DNA of 64,000 nt from an uncultured Paracoccus sp. (lineage in GTDB: Bacteria; Pseudomonadota; Alphaproteobacteria; Rhodobacterales; Rhodobacteraceae). A model generated the notes under the pieces. It was not told the origin of the DNA. It searched no databases and was given only the letters and a program-made list of their open reading frames with translations. Positions 1-11,075 of the stretch are shown here, one piece after another; positions within the stretch are counted from its first letter, which is position 1, and each line of letters starts with the position of its first letter. The stretch is from the NCBI RefSeq assembly GCF_947487305.1, contig NZ_CANKWH010000012.1, positions 62,001 to 126,000 of the forward strand, read 5' to 3'. Both the position numbers and the translations under genes were made by a program.

Positions 1-174
1 GATCAGGTCGAACCGCCCGGGCACGTTCTCAAGGGTCTGCGCCGCCATCTCCTCGATGGAGTGACCGCGCGTCGGATCGACATGATGGATCGGGCCGAAG
101 CGGGCGAGGGCGTCACCCATATCGGTCCAGAGATTGTCGTCGAGCATGAAGCCTGGGGCGAGAACAAGGGCCAT
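1..174 (-). CDS. Alpha/beta hydrolase, N-terminal 58 residues only (cut by window edge)
   Basis: The frame begins at an ATG preceded by AGGAG eight bases upstream and stays open to base 1, so the C-terminal part lies outside the window. The visible start (MALVLAPGFMLDDNLW, then HHVDPTRGHSIEEMA) is the first strand and oxyanion-hole region of a small alpha/beta hydrolase: hydrophobic strand, PGF, then a W after a short acidic loop. The nucleophile elbow and the catalytic Asp and His are not in view, so substrate and class cannot be given. It lies downstream of tig on the same strand but beyond a strong terminator, so it is probably transcribed on its own. Confidence 0.6.
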   Translation of the reverse strand, partial: MALVLAPGFMLDDNLWTDMGDALARFGPIHHVDPTRGHSIEEMAAQTLENVPGRFDLI

Positions 175-229
175 GGCTGTCACTCCTCTGTCGGTTCTGC
201 GGGCGATGGTCTTGCGACCTGCAGATATG

Positions 230-257
230 AAAAGGCCCCGCCTCTGCAGGCGGGGCC
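230..257 (-). terminator. Rho-independent terminator of tig
   Basis: A perfect 10-base stem GGCCCCGCCT / AGGCGGGGCC with a 4-base loop (234-257) is followed on the minus strand by TTTT (233-230). It lies 27 bases past the trigger factor stop. Confidence 0.85.
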
Positions 258-283
258 GATCCGTCAGCCAAGGGCCGGAACGA

Positions 284-1618
284 TCAGAGCTCGTCCAGCG
301 CCTCGACGGCCTTTTCCAGATCCTCTTTCGAGACTTCCTTGTCCTTGACCTTGGCGCCCTCGGCGATGTGGTCGACGACCTTGTCCTCGAAGATCGGCGC
401 GCGCAGTTGCTGCTGGGCAGCCTGATTCTGCTGGATGAACTCGAAGAAGGCGCGCTCCTGGCCCGGGTACTGACGGGCGGCATTCATCACCGCCTGGGTC
501 ATTTCCTGGTCGCTCACGGCGATCTCGGCCTTCTGGCCGATATCGGCCAGCAGAAGGCCAAGGCGCACGCGGCGCTCGGCCAGCTTCTTGTGCTCGTCGG
601 TCGGCTCGATGGCGCCGTGGTTATGGCCGTGATCGTCCGGGTGCTCTTCGTGATAGAGTTGGTGGGCGATCTGGGCGGCCTCGGCCTCGACCAGCGATTC
701 CGGCAGGTCGAAGCTGACCATGCCGTCCAGCTGGTCCAAGAGGGCGCGCTTCAGCACGGCGCGCGAGGCGCCGGCATATTCGGCTTCCAGGCGTTCGGCG
801 ATCTGCTTCTTCAGCGCGTCCAGATCCTCGGCGCCGAATTTCTTGGCCAGCTCGTCATCGATCTCGGCGGCTTTCGGGGCTTTCACGGCTTTCACCGAGG
901 TCTCGAAAGTCGCGGCCTTGCCGGCCAGGTGCGGGGCGCCGTATTCGGCGGGGAAGCTGACTTCCACCTTCACCTCGTCACCGGCCTTGACGCCGACCAG
1001 TTGCTCCTCGAAGCCGGGGATGAAGCTGCCCGAACCCAGAACCAGCGGGTAATCCTCGGCGGCACCGCCCTCGAAGGCCTCGCCATCGACGAAGCCCTTG
1101 AAGTCGATCACGACCTGATCGCCGTCCTTGGACTTGGTGCCCTTCTTGCGGTCTTCGAAGTTCTGCGCGTTCTTGGCCAGGTTCTCCAGCGCCTCGGTGA
1201 CGGCGCTGTCCTCGGCCTTCACCTTCAGCCGTTCGAGTTTCACCTTCGACACGTCCAGTTCCGGGATCTGGGGCAGGGTCTCGTAGGAGACGTTGACGAC
1301 CATGTCGTCGCCCTCTTTCCAGGTCTCGCCGTTCTCCATCTCGATCTTGGGCTGGGTCGCCGGACGGTCGCCCGAGCTTTCCAGGTGGTCGCGCAGCGCG
1401 CCATCGATCGATTCCTGCATGGCTTCGCCCATCAGGCGCTGGCCGAACTGCTTTTTCAGCAGTGCCATCGGCACCTTGCCCTTGCGGAAGCCCTTCATCT
1501 CGATCTCGGGCTGGGCCTCTTTCAGCTTGCCGTCAACCTTGGTGGCCAGCTCGTCGCCGGTCAGCGTGATCTGGTAGCCGCGCTTCAGACCTTCGTTCTG
1601 GGTTTCCTTGACCTGCAT
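284..1618 (-). CDS. tig: Trigger factor, ribosome-associated chaperone and prolyl isomerase
   Basis: Encodes 444 residues, the usual length for trigger factor. The N-terminal ribosome-binding domain holds the signature GFRKGKVP. A central FKBP-type domain reads [20 protein letters not shown], then the [16 protein letters not shown] block. The long C-terminal helical domain, including a His-rich stretch (DDHGHNHG), forms the substrate cradle. The protein binds beside the ribosomal exit tunnel and shields nascent chains. The start at 1618 ([10 protein letters not shown]) was chosen because the alignable N-terminus begins there and an AGGAC ribosome site precedes it; an 18-residue upstream extension runs into the tRNA-Leu gene. 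In many alphaproteobacteria tig is near clpP and clpX, but no clp genes are seen here. Confidence 0.96.
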   Translation of the reverse strand: MQVKETQNEGLKRGYQITLTGDELATKVDGKLKEAQPEIEMKGFRKGKVPMALLKKQFGQRLMGEAMQESIDGALRDHLESSGDRPATQPKIEMENGETWKEGDDMVVNVSYETLPQIPELDVSKVKLERLKVKAEDSAVTEALENLAKNAQNFEDRKKGTKSKDGDQVVIDFKGFVDGEAFEGGAAEDYPLVLGSGSFIPGFEEQLVGVKAGDEVKVEVSFPAEYGAPHLAGKAATFETSVKAVKAPKAAEIDDELAKKFGAEDLDALKKQIAERLEAEYAGASRAVLKRALLDQLDGMVSFDLPESLVEAEAAQIAHQLYHEEHPDDHGHNHGAIEPTDEHKKLAERRVRLGLLLADIGQKAEIAVSDQEMTQAVMNAARQYPGQERAFFEFIQQNQAAQQQLRAPIFEDKVVDHIAEGAKVKDKEVSKEDLEKAVEALDEL

Positions 1619-1642
1619 GTCCGTCCTATCCTTCATCCAACT

Positions 1643-1727
1643 TGGTGCGGGTGGAGGGACTTGAACCCCCACGCCTTGCGGCGCCAGAACCTAAATCTGG
1701 TGCGTCTACCAATTTCGCCACACCCGC
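1643..1727 (-). tRNA. tRNA-Leu, anticodon TAG
   Basis: Read on the minus strand the gene starts GCGGGTGTGGCG and ends in an encoded CCA (1645-1643). The acceptor stem GCGGGTG pairs with CACCCGC. The anticodon stem and loop CCAGA-TTTAGGT-TCTGG place TAG in the loop. The long variable arm (GCGCCGCAAGGCGT) is the class II form expected of tRNA-Leu, and GGTTCAAGTCC is a normal T arm. It sits between nnr and tig on the same strand. No integrase or split target copy is seen beside it. Confidence 0.95.
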
Positions 1728-1810
1728 AATGTCAAACGGGCGGACCAGAAGCCCGCCGCGCAAATTCCGCGCCCTGATAGCAGGCTCGCGCGCGGGGTGC
1801 GAGGGGATTC

Positions 1811-4000
<2,190 letters not shown>

Positions 4001-4073
4001 AGCGCGCGCCGGATCAACGCAATACCGGCCCGGCCTTCGCGCCGGGTCGGCCCATGAAGAAGAAGGGGAAGAG

Positions 4074-5480
4074 ATGAAAGTCAAAGACGTATTGAAGCTG
4101 ATCGAGGACGAAGAAGTCGCCTATGTCGACGTTCGTTTCACCGATCCCAAGGGCAAGCTTCAGCATGTGACGCTGGACCGCGATCTGGTCGACGAGGACT
4201 TCTTTGAGGAAGGCTTCATGTTCGACGGCAGCTCGATCGCCGGCTGGAAGTCGATCGACCAGTCCGACATGAAGCTGATCCTCGATCCGGCCTCGGTCTA
4301 TATCGATCCGTTCTATGCCGAGAAGACCCTCTGCGTGCATTGCAACGTGGTCGAACCGGATACCGGCGAGGCCTATAGCCGCGATCCGCGCGGCACCGCC
4401 GTCAAGGCCGAAGCCTATCTGAAATCCTCGGGCATCGGCGACACCGCATATTTCGGGCCGGAAGCCGAATTTTTCATCTTCGACGACGTGCGCTATTCGG
4501 TCACGCCGCAGAAGGTGTCGTTCCAGATCGACGCGGCCGATGCCGCCTGGAACACCGATACCGAATACGAGATGGGCAACCAGGCACACCGCGCCCAGCA
4601 CAAGGGCGGCTATTTCCCGGTGAACCCGATCGATACCGGCCAGGATATCCGCGGCGAGATGCTGTCCACCATGAAGCGCATGGGCATCAAGGTCGACAAG
4701 CACCACCACGAGGTCGCCACCTGCCAGCACGAGCTGGGAATGATCTTCGGCGGGCTGACCGAGCAGGCCGACAACATCCAGAAGTACAAATACGTCATCC
4801 ACAACGTCGCCGCCGCCTATGGCAAGACGGTGACTTTCATGCCGAAGCCGATGAAGGGCGATAACGGCTCGGGAATGCACGTCAACATGTCCATCTGGAA
4901 GGGCGGCAAGCCGCTGTTCGCCGGCGACAAATATGCCGACCTGTCGCAGGAAGCCCTGTGGTTCATCGGCGGCGTGCTGAAACATGCCAAGGCGCTGAAC
5001 GCGCTGACCAACCCCTCGACCAACAGCTACAAGCGTCTGATCCCGGGCTTCGAAGCCCCGGTGCTGCGCGCCTATTCCGCCCGCAACCGCTCGGGCTGCG
5101 TCCGTATCCCGTGGACCGAATCGCCCAAGGCCAAGCGCGTGGAAGCCCGCTTCCCCGATCCCGCAGCCAACCCCTATCTGTGCTTCTCGGCCCTGCTGAT
5201 GGCCGGCCTCGACGGGATCAAGAACAAGATCGATCCGGGCCCGGCTTCGGACAAGGATCTCTATGACCTGCCGCCGGAAGAGCTGGCCGAGATCCCGACC
5301 GTCTGCGGCAGCCTGCGCGAGGCGCTGGAAGAGCTGGAGAAGGACATGGACTTCCTCTTGGCGGGCGATGTCTTCACCCGCGACCAGCTGGAATCCTACA
5401 TGGCGCTGAAATGGGAAGAGGTCTACGCCTACGAGCACACGCCTCACCCGGTTGAATACCTGATGTATTACAGCTGCTGA
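4074..5480 (+). CDS. glnA: Glutamine synthetase type I
   Basis: A 468-residue class I-beta glutamine synthetase that makes glutamine from glutamate and ammonia using ATP. Landmarks in order: FDGSSIAGW, the metal site FGPEAEFF, the [13 protein letters not shown] segment, the [10 protein letters not shown] block, the glutamate loop [17 protein letters not shown], and [10 protein letters not shown]. The tyrosine in the last is residue 397, the GlnE adenylylation site, so the enzyme should be covalently controlled. The chosen ATG follows GGGGAAGAG directly. It is the second gene after glnB and ends in a strong terminator. Confidence 0.98.
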   Translation: MKVKDVLKLIEDEEVAYVDVRFTDPKGKLQHVTLDRDLVDEDFFEEGFMFDGSSIAGWKSIDQSDMKLILDPASVYIDPFYAEKTLCVHCNVVEPDTGEAYSRDPRGTAVKAEAYLKSSGIGDTAYFGPEAEFFIFDDVRYSVTPQKVSFQIDAADAAWNTDTEYEMGNQAHRAQHKGGYFPVNPIDTGQDIRGEMLSTMKRMGIKVDKHHHEVATCQHELGMIFGGLTEQADNIQKYKYVIHNVAAAYGKTVTFMPKPMKGDNGSGMHVNMSIWKGGKPLFAGDKYADLSQEALWFIGGVLKHAKALNALTNPSTNSYKRLIPGFEAPVLRAYSARNRSGCVRIPWTESPKAKRVEARFPDPAANPYLCFSALLMAGLDGIKNKIDPGPASDKDLYDLPPEELAEIPTVCGSLREALEELEKDMDFLLAGDVFTRDQLESYMALKWEEVYAYEHTPHPVEYLMYYSC

Positions 5481-5500
5481 TCCCGGGAACAGTGATATGG

Positions 5501-5528
5501 AAAAGGGCGCCGCGAGGCGCCCTTTTTT
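5501..5528 (+). terminator. Rho-independent terminator of glnBA
   Basis: Stem GGGCGCC / GGCGCCC around GCGA, flanked by AAAA on the left and TTTTTT on the right, 20 bases past the glnA stop. The A/T flanks make it potentially two-way, which would also suit the converging gene ending at 5560. Confidence 0.92.
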
Positions 5529-5559
5529 ATTGGCCGTATATGGCTTCGGTCTGGCGCGC

Positions 5560-6627
5560 TTACTCTGCCGCGATCTCGGCCAGCGCCGGATAGTCGGTAT
5601 AGCCCTTGGCACCGCCGACATAGAGGGTCGAGGGATCGAGCTTGTTCAGCGCCACACCGGCGCGGATGCGGGCGACCAGATCGGGGGTGGCGATGAAATC
5701 GCGCCCAAAGCCAACCGCATCGGCGCGGCCTTCCGCGACCAGCGCCTCGGCACTGGCCGGGGTCAGGCCCTCGTTGGCGATGACCGGGCCGCCGAAGGCC
5801 TCGCGGATCGCGCCAAGCAGGCTGTCGTCGCCCGGATGTTCGCGCAGCATCAGGAAGGCCAGACCACGTGCGCCCATCTCGTGCGCGACATGGGTGAAGA
5901 GGGCATGGGGATCGCTGTCGCCCATGTCATGGCTGTCGCCGCGCGGGGCCAGATGCAGGCCGACGCGATCCGCGCCCCAGACCGAGATCACCGCGTCAGC
6001 CACCTCGGTCAACAGACGCGCGCGGTTCTCGATCGAGCCGCCATAACCATCCTCGCGCCGGTTCGACTTGTCCTGCAGGAACTGGTCCAGCAGATAGCCA
6101 TTGGCACCATGGATCTCGACCCCGTCAAAGCCGGCGCGCTTGGCGTTCTCGGCGCCCTTGCGATAGGCCTCGACAATGCCGGGCAATTCATCGGTTTCCA
6201 GCGCGCGCGGGGTGGCATAGGGGCGCTGCGGACGCAGCAGGCTGACATGGCCGGCCGGCTGGATCGCCGAGGGCGCGACCGGCAGATCGCCGTTCAAGAG
6301 TTCCGGGTCCGAGATCCGGCCGACATGCCAGAGTTGCAGCAGGATGCGGCCGCCGCGAGCATGGACGGCCTCGGTCACGAGTTTCCAGCCCTCGACCTGT
6401 TCGTCGCTCCAGATGCCCGGGGTGGCGGCATAGCCCACGCCCTGCGGCGTAACGCTGGTCGCCTCGCTGATGATCAGCCCGGCCTCGGCGCGTTGGGCGT
6501 AATATTCGGCCATCAGCGCATTCGGCAGCCGCTCGTCGCCGGCGCGGCTGCGGGTCAGCGGGGCCATCACGATGCGGTTGGGCAGATGCAGCGCGCCCAG
6601 ATCAACCGGCGTGAAAAGCGTGGTCAT
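5560..6627 (-). CDS. Alkene reductase, Old Yellow Enzyme family
   Basis: A 355-residue FMN-dependent ene-reductase of the OYE family (NemA / N-ethylmaleimide reductase group). It begins TPVDLGALHLPNRIVMAPLTRSRA, the FMN-binding first strand. It continues with LWHVGRISDP, then VEIHGANGYLLDQFLQDKSNRREDGYGGSIENR, the hallmark substrate-binding block, and ends with GRADAVGFGRDFIATPDL, the phosphate-binding end of the barrel. Members reduce activated C=C bonds and nitro compounds with NAD(P)H. It converges on glnA and shares its terminator region. The natural substrate cannot be read from sequence. Confidence 0.93.
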   Translation of the reverse strand: MTTLFTPVDLGALHLPNRIVMAPLTRSRAGDERLPNALMAEYYAQRAEAGLIISEATSVTPQGVGYAATPGIWSDEQVEGWKLVTEAVHARGGRILLQLWHVGRISDPELLNGDLPVAPSAIQPAGHVSLLRPQRPYATPRALETDELPGIVEAYRKGAENAKRAGFDGVEIHGANGYLLDQFLQDKSNRREDGYGGSIENRARLLTEVADAVISVWGADRVGLHLAPRGDSHDMGDSDPHALFTHVAHEMGARGLAFLMLREHPGDDSLLGAIREAFGGPVIANEGLTPASAEALVAEGRADAVGFGRDFIATPDLVARIRAGVALNKLDPSTLYVGGAKGYTDYPALAEIAAE

Positions 6628-6945
6628 TACAGATCCTTTCGGGTTGTCCGGCTTTTGCAGCTATGTCCGGGGCGGGCCTGCGACAAGTTGGCAGCCGGGG
6701 GATTTTCGCATGGGCGTGTTGCGGAAATGGCATGGAACTCGCCCGCGTGGCTCCGCCGGGGGCAGGGGGCTTGAACGCCGATCGGGCCTGCCCCATATCG
6801 GCGCCTCGGGTTCAGGCCCCGGCCGCTCACAAGGCAAGACGCCTCTGGTGAAGTCCTGAACTGCTACCCGCTTTCGGCAATATGCCCGATGGCGGCAATG
6901 TGAGCCCCGCCCTGCTACGGCATCATTGTCTGAAGGACTGAAACC
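6628..6945. other. Intergenic region between divergent genes
   Basis: A 318-base GC-rich spacer between the start of the OYE gene and the start of the glyoxalase-like gene. It must hold both promoters. No tRNA, strong hairpin or convincing -35/-10 pair was recognised. Short open frames here lack homology-like features or ribosome sites. Confidence 0.5.
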
Positions 6946-7368
6946 ATGGCCATGACCCATGATGTGAATACGTTGAAATCGCAGGCCAAGAACCTGCGCG
7001 CTGCGCTGACCCGCGCGGGCAATCCCGTGACCCATTCGCAGGCGCTGGAACTGGTGGCGCAAAGCCACGGCGCGCGCGACTGGAACACCGCCCAAGCGAC
7101 CGCCGAAACGGCGCCGCTGTGGCAATTCGGCGGCGCGGTGCGCGGCCGCTATCTGGGCCAGCCCTTTACCGGGCGGGTGATCGCGGCCAGCGAACGCGGC
7201 CGCAACCACCACGCGCTGACCATCGCCTTTGACAAACCGGTGGACGTGTCGCGCTCGGATCTGTTCGAGGCGCCGCGCAAGCGGATCAACGCCACGGTGA
7301 ACACCGACGGGCGCAGCATCAGCCGCACCTCGGACGGCCAGCCGCACCTGGTGCTGGAAGCCGCCTGA
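6946..7368 (+). CDS. Glyoxalase-superfamily protein, small
   Basis: A 140-residue protein. Residues 8-60 (VNTLKSQAKNLRAAL, then VTHSQALELVAQSHGARDWNTAQA) form a short helical domain typical of proteins annotated as glyoxalase superfamily (Pfam Glyoxalase_8-like), in which a search for a meal-like LxAxxxGxRDWNTL motif is diagnostic. The C-terminal half (GRYLGQPFTGRVIAASERGRNHHALTIAFDKPVDVSRSDLF) looks like a small beta domain. No metal-ligand set is evident, so catalysis is not claimed. It is a single gene with a hairpin just after it. The biochemical role is unknown. Confidence 0.7.
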   Translation: MAMTHDVNTLKSQAKNLRAALTRAGNPVTHSQALELVAQSHGARDWNTAQATAETAPLWQFGGAVRGRYLGQPFTGRVIAASERGRNHHALTIAFDKPVDVSRSDLFEAPRKRINATVNTDGRSISRTSDGQPHLVLEAA

Positions 7369-7395
7369 GCGACCCGGACCAGTGATAAACGGACC

Positions 7396-7416
7396 AAGGG
7401 GGCCATTGGCCCCCTT
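7396..7416. terminator. Hairpin between converging genes
   Basis: AAGGGGGCC-ATT-GGCCCCCTT, a perfect 9-base stem, followed on the plus strand by GTTTCGTTTC. It lies 28 bases after the glyoxalase-like gene and 16 bases past the stop of the converging DUF3445 gene, so it may serve both. Confidence 0.7.
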
Positions 7417-7431
7417 GTTTCGTTTCGCCCC

Positions 7432-8223
7432 TCAGGACGAGCGGCGGATGGGAAACTCCTCCAGTAGCGCGGCCTGTTCCGGGCTCAGCGCCTCGGGGCG
7501 GATCATGCTGGTATGGATGGAAAACACCACGGCGCGGCTTTCGGGCAGGCGGAACAGGCATTGCCGCTCGACCCGGATGAAGGGCGTCTCGCCGGGCGGG
7601 ATCGCCTTGCGCTCTTCGGTCAGCGGGTGGTGGAGGCCGGAACTGGCCCAATGGCCCGTGCCGCGCAGCAGCCCGCGACCCGGCTGCACCCCGTCCAGAA
7701 GTCGCTGCACGCGCCGCGCAACATCGGCGTCATAGCGGTCGACGGGCTGGTGGATGCGGATCATCGGGCGCAGGAATTTCTGCTTGAGCGTCCAGCCCGC
7801 CGGAAAACAGAGGGCGGCGGCGACCAGCAGATGTTCCTCGCTGCCCTCGCGCCGGTCCATCAGGCACAGGTCCTCGGCGGTCAGCCGGCCGAGCGTCGCC
7901 ATCGGGGCATCGGGGTCCAGCGGCACGGTGACGCCATCCGGGCGGGTGACACTGCCATCCGCGACCCGGTGCCCGAGTGCCGGCAGCAAGGGAAGGATCA
8001 TCCCGAGCAGTTCCTGCGCTGCCGGTCGCGCCGCATCGTCCAGCGCCAGCACCGTTTCCGGATGATCGGCGATCAGCCGGTCACGCAGCGCCATCTGGCC
8101 GGCATAGGCATCATCGACCCTGAGCCAGTCCGCAGGCGCGACCGGGATGGTGCCGGGCAGGCGGCGGGTGGCCGGGTCGGTCCAGGGGGCGAAGTCGAGA
8201 CGGGATTGCAGGACGGTGCTCAT
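7432..8223 (-). CDS. Haem-dependent oxidative N-demethylase-like protein (DUF3445)
   Basis: A 263-residue protein matching the DUF3445 family (haem-dependent oxidative N-demethylase). Recognisable segments are the N-terminal MxLRPL-like start (LPGTIPVAPADWLRVDDAYAGQMALRDRL), the block LCLMDRREGSEEHLLVAAALCFPAGW, LKQKFLRPMIRIHQPV and the end RVERQCLFRLPESRAVVFSIHTS. Family members bind haem through a PAS-like fold and demethylate small amines; family knowledge is from dimethylamine oxidation. It is divergent from the radical SAM gene, with 93 bases between starts. Its substrate cannot be read from sequence. Confidence 0.85.
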   Translation of the reverse strand: MSTVLQSRLDFAPWTDPATRRLPGTIPVAPADWLRVDDAYAGQMALRDRLIADHPETVLALDDAARPAAQELLGMILPLLPALGHRVADGSVTRPDGVTVPLDPDAPMATLGRLTAEDLCLMDRREGSEEHLLVAAALCFPAGWTLKQKFLRPMIRIHQPVDRYDADVARRVQRLLDGVQPGRGLLRGTGHWASSGLHHPLTEERKAIPPGETPFIRVERQCLFRLPESRAVVFSIHTSMIRPEALSPEQAALLEEFPIRRSS

Positions 8224-8316
8224 GGCTCATCTGTGCCGCCGGGACGCGCTGTGGGCAAGGGGCTTGCGATAGATCAACTTGTCCGCGCTTCTGTCGTGTT
8301 CTATCTTTGTTCCATC

Positions 8317-9546
8317 ATGCGCAAAACCCTGCAGGACAAGCTGGCCATTCTTGCCGATGCCGCGAAATACGACGCCTCCTGCGCGTCCAGCGGCACGACC
8401 CGGCGCGATTCCAGCAAGGGCGGCATCGGCAGTGCCGGGGGCAGCGGGATCTGCCATGCCTATGCGCCGGACGGGCGCTGCATCAGCCTGCTGAAGATCC
8501 TGATGACGAATTTCTGCATCTATGACTGCGCCTATTGCATCAACCGCGTGTCTTCGGGTGTCGAGCGGGCGCGATTCACCCCGGAAGAGGTCGTCACCCT
8601 GACGCTGGAATTCTATCGTCGCAACTATATCGAGGGGCTGTTCCTCAGTTCGGGCATCATCCGCAGCCCCGACGACACCATGGCCGACATGGTGCGCATC
8701 GCGCGGATGCTGCGGCTGGATCATGGCTTCAAGGGCTATATCCATCTGAAATCCATTCCCGAGGCCAGCCGTGAACTGATCGATGAGGCGGGGCTTTATG
8801 CCGACCGACTGTCGATCAATATCGAGTTGCCGCAGGATGCCAGCACCCGCCGCCTTGCGCCGCAGAAACGCCCCGAGACGATCCGCGCGGCCATGGCTGA
8901 TGTGCGCCTTGCGCGCGAGGCCAGCCGTGATCGCAGCCATGGCGGCAAGCGGCCCGCGCGCTTTGCCCCGGCGGGGCAGTCGACGCAGATGATCGTGGGG
9001 GCCGATGCCGCCACTGATCGCGATATTCTGGGCACGGCGGCGCGGCTCTACACCGGCTATCGGCTCAGCCGGGTCTATTACTCGGCCTTCAGCCCGATCC
9101 CCGATGCCTCGGCCGCGCTGCCGCTGGTCCGACCGCCAATGCTGCGGGAGCACCGGCTCTATCAGGCGGATTGGCTGATGCGTTTCTACGGTTTCGACGC
9201 GGACGAAATCGCCGGGCCCGCCCCCTCGGGCAATCTGGACCTTGCGCTTGATCCCAAGCTGGCCTGGGCCCTGGCCAATCGCGCGGCCTTTCCGGTCGAT
9301 CCGAACCGCGCCCCGCGCGAATCCCTGCTGCGGGTGCCGGGATTTGGCACGCGGACGGTCGATCGGATCATCGCCGCACGGCGCTCGGGCCCGCTGCGCT
9401 ATGGCGATCTGTTGCGGATCGGGGCGCTGATGAAAAAGGCGCAACCCTTCGTGACATTGCTCGACTGGTCGCCCGGCGGGCTGACCGACAGTGCCGGGCT
9501 GCGCGCGCGCTTCGCGCCGGCGCCACAGCAACTTTCGCTGTTCTGA
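8317..9546 (+). CDS. Putative DNA modification/repair radical SAM protein
   Basis: A 409-residue protein of the family named putative DNA modification/repair radical SAM protein (the rSAM family linked to UDG proteins). C67, C71 and C74 form the [4Fe-4S] radical SAM motif CxxxCxxC (NFCIYDCAYCIN). The N-terminal SGTTRRDSSKGGIGSAGGSGICHAYAPDGRC is characteristic. Around residues 330-375 there is a helix-hairpin-helix DNA-binding segment (LLRVPGFGTRTVDRIIAARR). The last five residues are QLSLF, matching the bacterial beta-clamp-binding consensus QL[S/D]LF. The stop overlaps the next start by one base (TGATG), so it is co-translated with the UdgX-type gene. The reaction is unknown; DNA repair is inferred from partner, HhH and clamp motif. 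Confidence 0.9.
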   Translation: MRKTLQDKLAILADAAKYDASCASSGTTRRDSSKGGIGSAGGSGICHAYAPDGRCISLLKILMTNFCIYDCAYCINRVSSGVERARFTPEEVVTLTLEFYRRNYIEGLFLSSGIIRSPDDTMADMVRIARMLRLDHGFKGYIHLKSIPEASRELIDEAGLYADRLSINIELPQDASTRRLAPQKRPETIRAAMADVRLAREASRDRSHGGKRPARFAPAGQSTQMIVGADAATDRDILGTAARLYTGYRLSRVYYSAFSPIPDASAALPLVRPPMLREHRLYQADWLMRFYGFDADEIAGPAPSGNLDLALDPKLAWALANRAAFPVDPNRAPRESLLRVPGFGTRTVDRIIAARRSGPLRYGDLLRIGALMKKAQPFVTLLDWSPGGLTDSAGLRARFAPAPQQLSLF

Positions 9547-11027
9547 TGCCGCGCGTGGCGCTGCCGATGCTAGGGGCGGCTGCGGCCTGGCGCGCGGCCG
9601 CGCGACGGCTGGCCAGTCACGGGATTGCCGCCGATCAGGTGTCTTGGGCGCGCGATGGCGCGGGCGCGAGCCTGTTTGACGATGACCCTCTGCCGGACAG
9701 GGACGGGCCGCGCCCGGTCATCGCCAGCAAGCCGCTGATCGCGCTACTCGAGACCGTCATCTGCCACGACGATCCGCAGGCCCCGTCACTGGCCTATCAG
9801 GCCATGCTGCGTCATCAGCGGGATCGCCGCGCCATCGCCAATCCGGCCGATCCGCTGACCCTGCGGCTGACGGCGCTGGCCCGTTCGGTGCGCCGCGACA
9901 TCCATAAGATGCACGCCTTTCTGCGCTTTCGCGAGCTGCCGGGCGCTGGCCCGCGCCGCCGCTTTGCCGCCTGGTTCGAGCCCTCGCACCTGATCGTCGA
10001 CCGGGCGACGCCGTTCTTCGCCCGCCGCTTCGGCGATATGGACTGGATCATCCTGACCCCGCAGGCGACGGCCCGCTTCGAGCAGGGGGAGTTGACGTTC
10101 TCCCCTCCACCCGAGACCCGTCCCGATCTGCCCGAGGATGCCAGCGAGGCCCTGTGGGGCACCTATTTCCAGAACATCTTCAATCCCGCGCGGGTCAAGA
10201 TCGCGGCGATGAAGTCGGAAATGCCGTTGAAATACTGGAAGAACCTGCCCGAGACCCGGTTGATTCCACAGATGCTGGCGGATGCCGAAGGGCGGGTGGC
10301 GGCGATGCGGGCGGCGATGCCATCACAGCCTCCGGCCCATGTGGGTCGCATCCTCGACCGGCTGGCGCCAGCGCCGCTGCCCGATCAGCCGCAAAGCCTG
10401 GATGAGGCCGCACTGGCCGCGCGCGGTTGCACCCGCTGTTCGCTCTGCGAGGCGGCGACGCAGGTGGTCTGGGGCGAGGGCGATCCGACCGCCGCGCTGA
10501 TGATCGTGGGCGAACAGCCCGGGGATCACGAGGACCTGCAGGGGCGGCCCTTTGTCGGGCCGGCCGGGCGGTTGCTGCGCCAGGAGATGGCGCAGGCGGG
10601 TCTGGGGCCGGTCTGGCTGACCAATGCGGTCAAGCATTTCAAGTTCCGTCCGCGCGGCAAGCTGCGTCTGCACCAGAACCCCGACCGGGGCGAGATCGAG
10701 CATTGCCGCTGGTGGCTGGGGCTCGAACGCCGCTTTGTCGCGCCGCGCCTGACACTCGCTCTGGGCGGTTCCGCCGCCTATGCGCTGACCGGGCGGGCGG
10801 GGCGCCTGACCGAACGGCGCGGGCGGGTCGAACGGGCGCTGGATGGCGGGGATGTGCTGGTCAGCTGGCATCCGAGCTATATTCTGCGGCTTGATGGTGC
10901 GGCGTCGCGGGATGCGCGTCAGCAATTGCGCGACGATTTGGCGCTGGCCGGGCGGCTGGTAGGCAAGGGGACGATCTGTGTTGAAACTTCCGGCTCAGGA
11001 TCCGCAGACGGTCCGTTCTTGACATAA
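9546..11027 (+). CDS. Fusion of DUF4130-type domain and UdgX-like uracil-DNA glycosylase
   Basis: A 493-residue two-domain protein. Residues about 1-270 match the DUF4130 family that accompanies the rSAM protein: MHAFLRFRELPG, WFEPSHLIVDRATPFFARRFGDMDW, and WGTYFQNIFNPARVKIAAMKSEMPLKYWKNLPE. Residues about 290-475 are a family-4-like uracil-DNA glycosylase: CTRCSLC (C295, C298, C301), GEQPGDHED at 322-330, TNAVKHFKF at 360-367, then KLRLHQNP with H376, and WHPS at 441-444. GEQPGDxED and the R-loop with histidine mark UdgX, which forms a covalent bond to DNA through that histidine in mycobacteria; the loop is KLRLH here rather than KRRIH. The two genes are often neighbours; the fusion itself is known in this family. 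Confidence 0.88.
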   Translation: MPRVALPMLGAAAAWRAAARRLASHGIAADQVSWARDGAGASLFDDDPLPDRDGPRPVIASKPLIALLETVICHDDPQAPSLAYQAMLRHQRDRRAIANPADPLTLRLTALARSVRRDIHKMHAFLRFRELPGAGPRRRFAAWFEPSHLIVDRATPFFARRFGDMDWIILTPQATARFEQGELTFSPPPETRPDLPEDASEALWGTYFQNIFNPARVKIAAMKSEMPLKYWKNLPETRLIPQMLADAEGRVAAMRAAMPSQPPAHVGRILDRLAPAPLPDQPQSLDEAALAARGCTRCSLCEAATQVVWGEGDPTAALMIVGEQPGDHEDLQGRPFVGPAGRLLRQEMAQAGLGPVWLTNAVKHFKFRPRGKLRLHQNPDRGEIEHCRWWLGLERRFVAPRLTLALGGSAAYALTGRAGRLTERRGRVERALDGGDVLVSWHPSYILRLDGAASRDARQQLRDDLALAGRLVGKGTICVETSGSGSADGPFLT

Positions 11028-11066
11028 TTCGGTACCGAACTATATTGGTTTTGTAGCGAACTATAT
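11019..11066 (+). promoter_or_regulatory. Promoter and probable operator of the marR-epimerase pair
   Basis: TTGACA (11019-11024) and TATATT (11041-11046) are 16 bases apart, a near-consensus sigma-70 promoter. A perfect 12-base palindrome TTCGGTACCGAA (11028-11039) fills the spacer. The 10-mer CGAACTATAT occurs at 11036-11045 and again at 11057-11066, 21 bases or two helical turns apart. A repressor bound here would block RNA polymerase, as expected for an autoregulated MarR gene. Confidence 0.8.
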
Positions 11067-11075
11067 GGTGCTGTT

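Noticed and set aside
134-1777. Long plus-strand frame opposite trigger factor
   Set aside because: Trigger factor on the minus strand is unmistakable and accounts for the frame; the other reading is leucine-rich without motifs.
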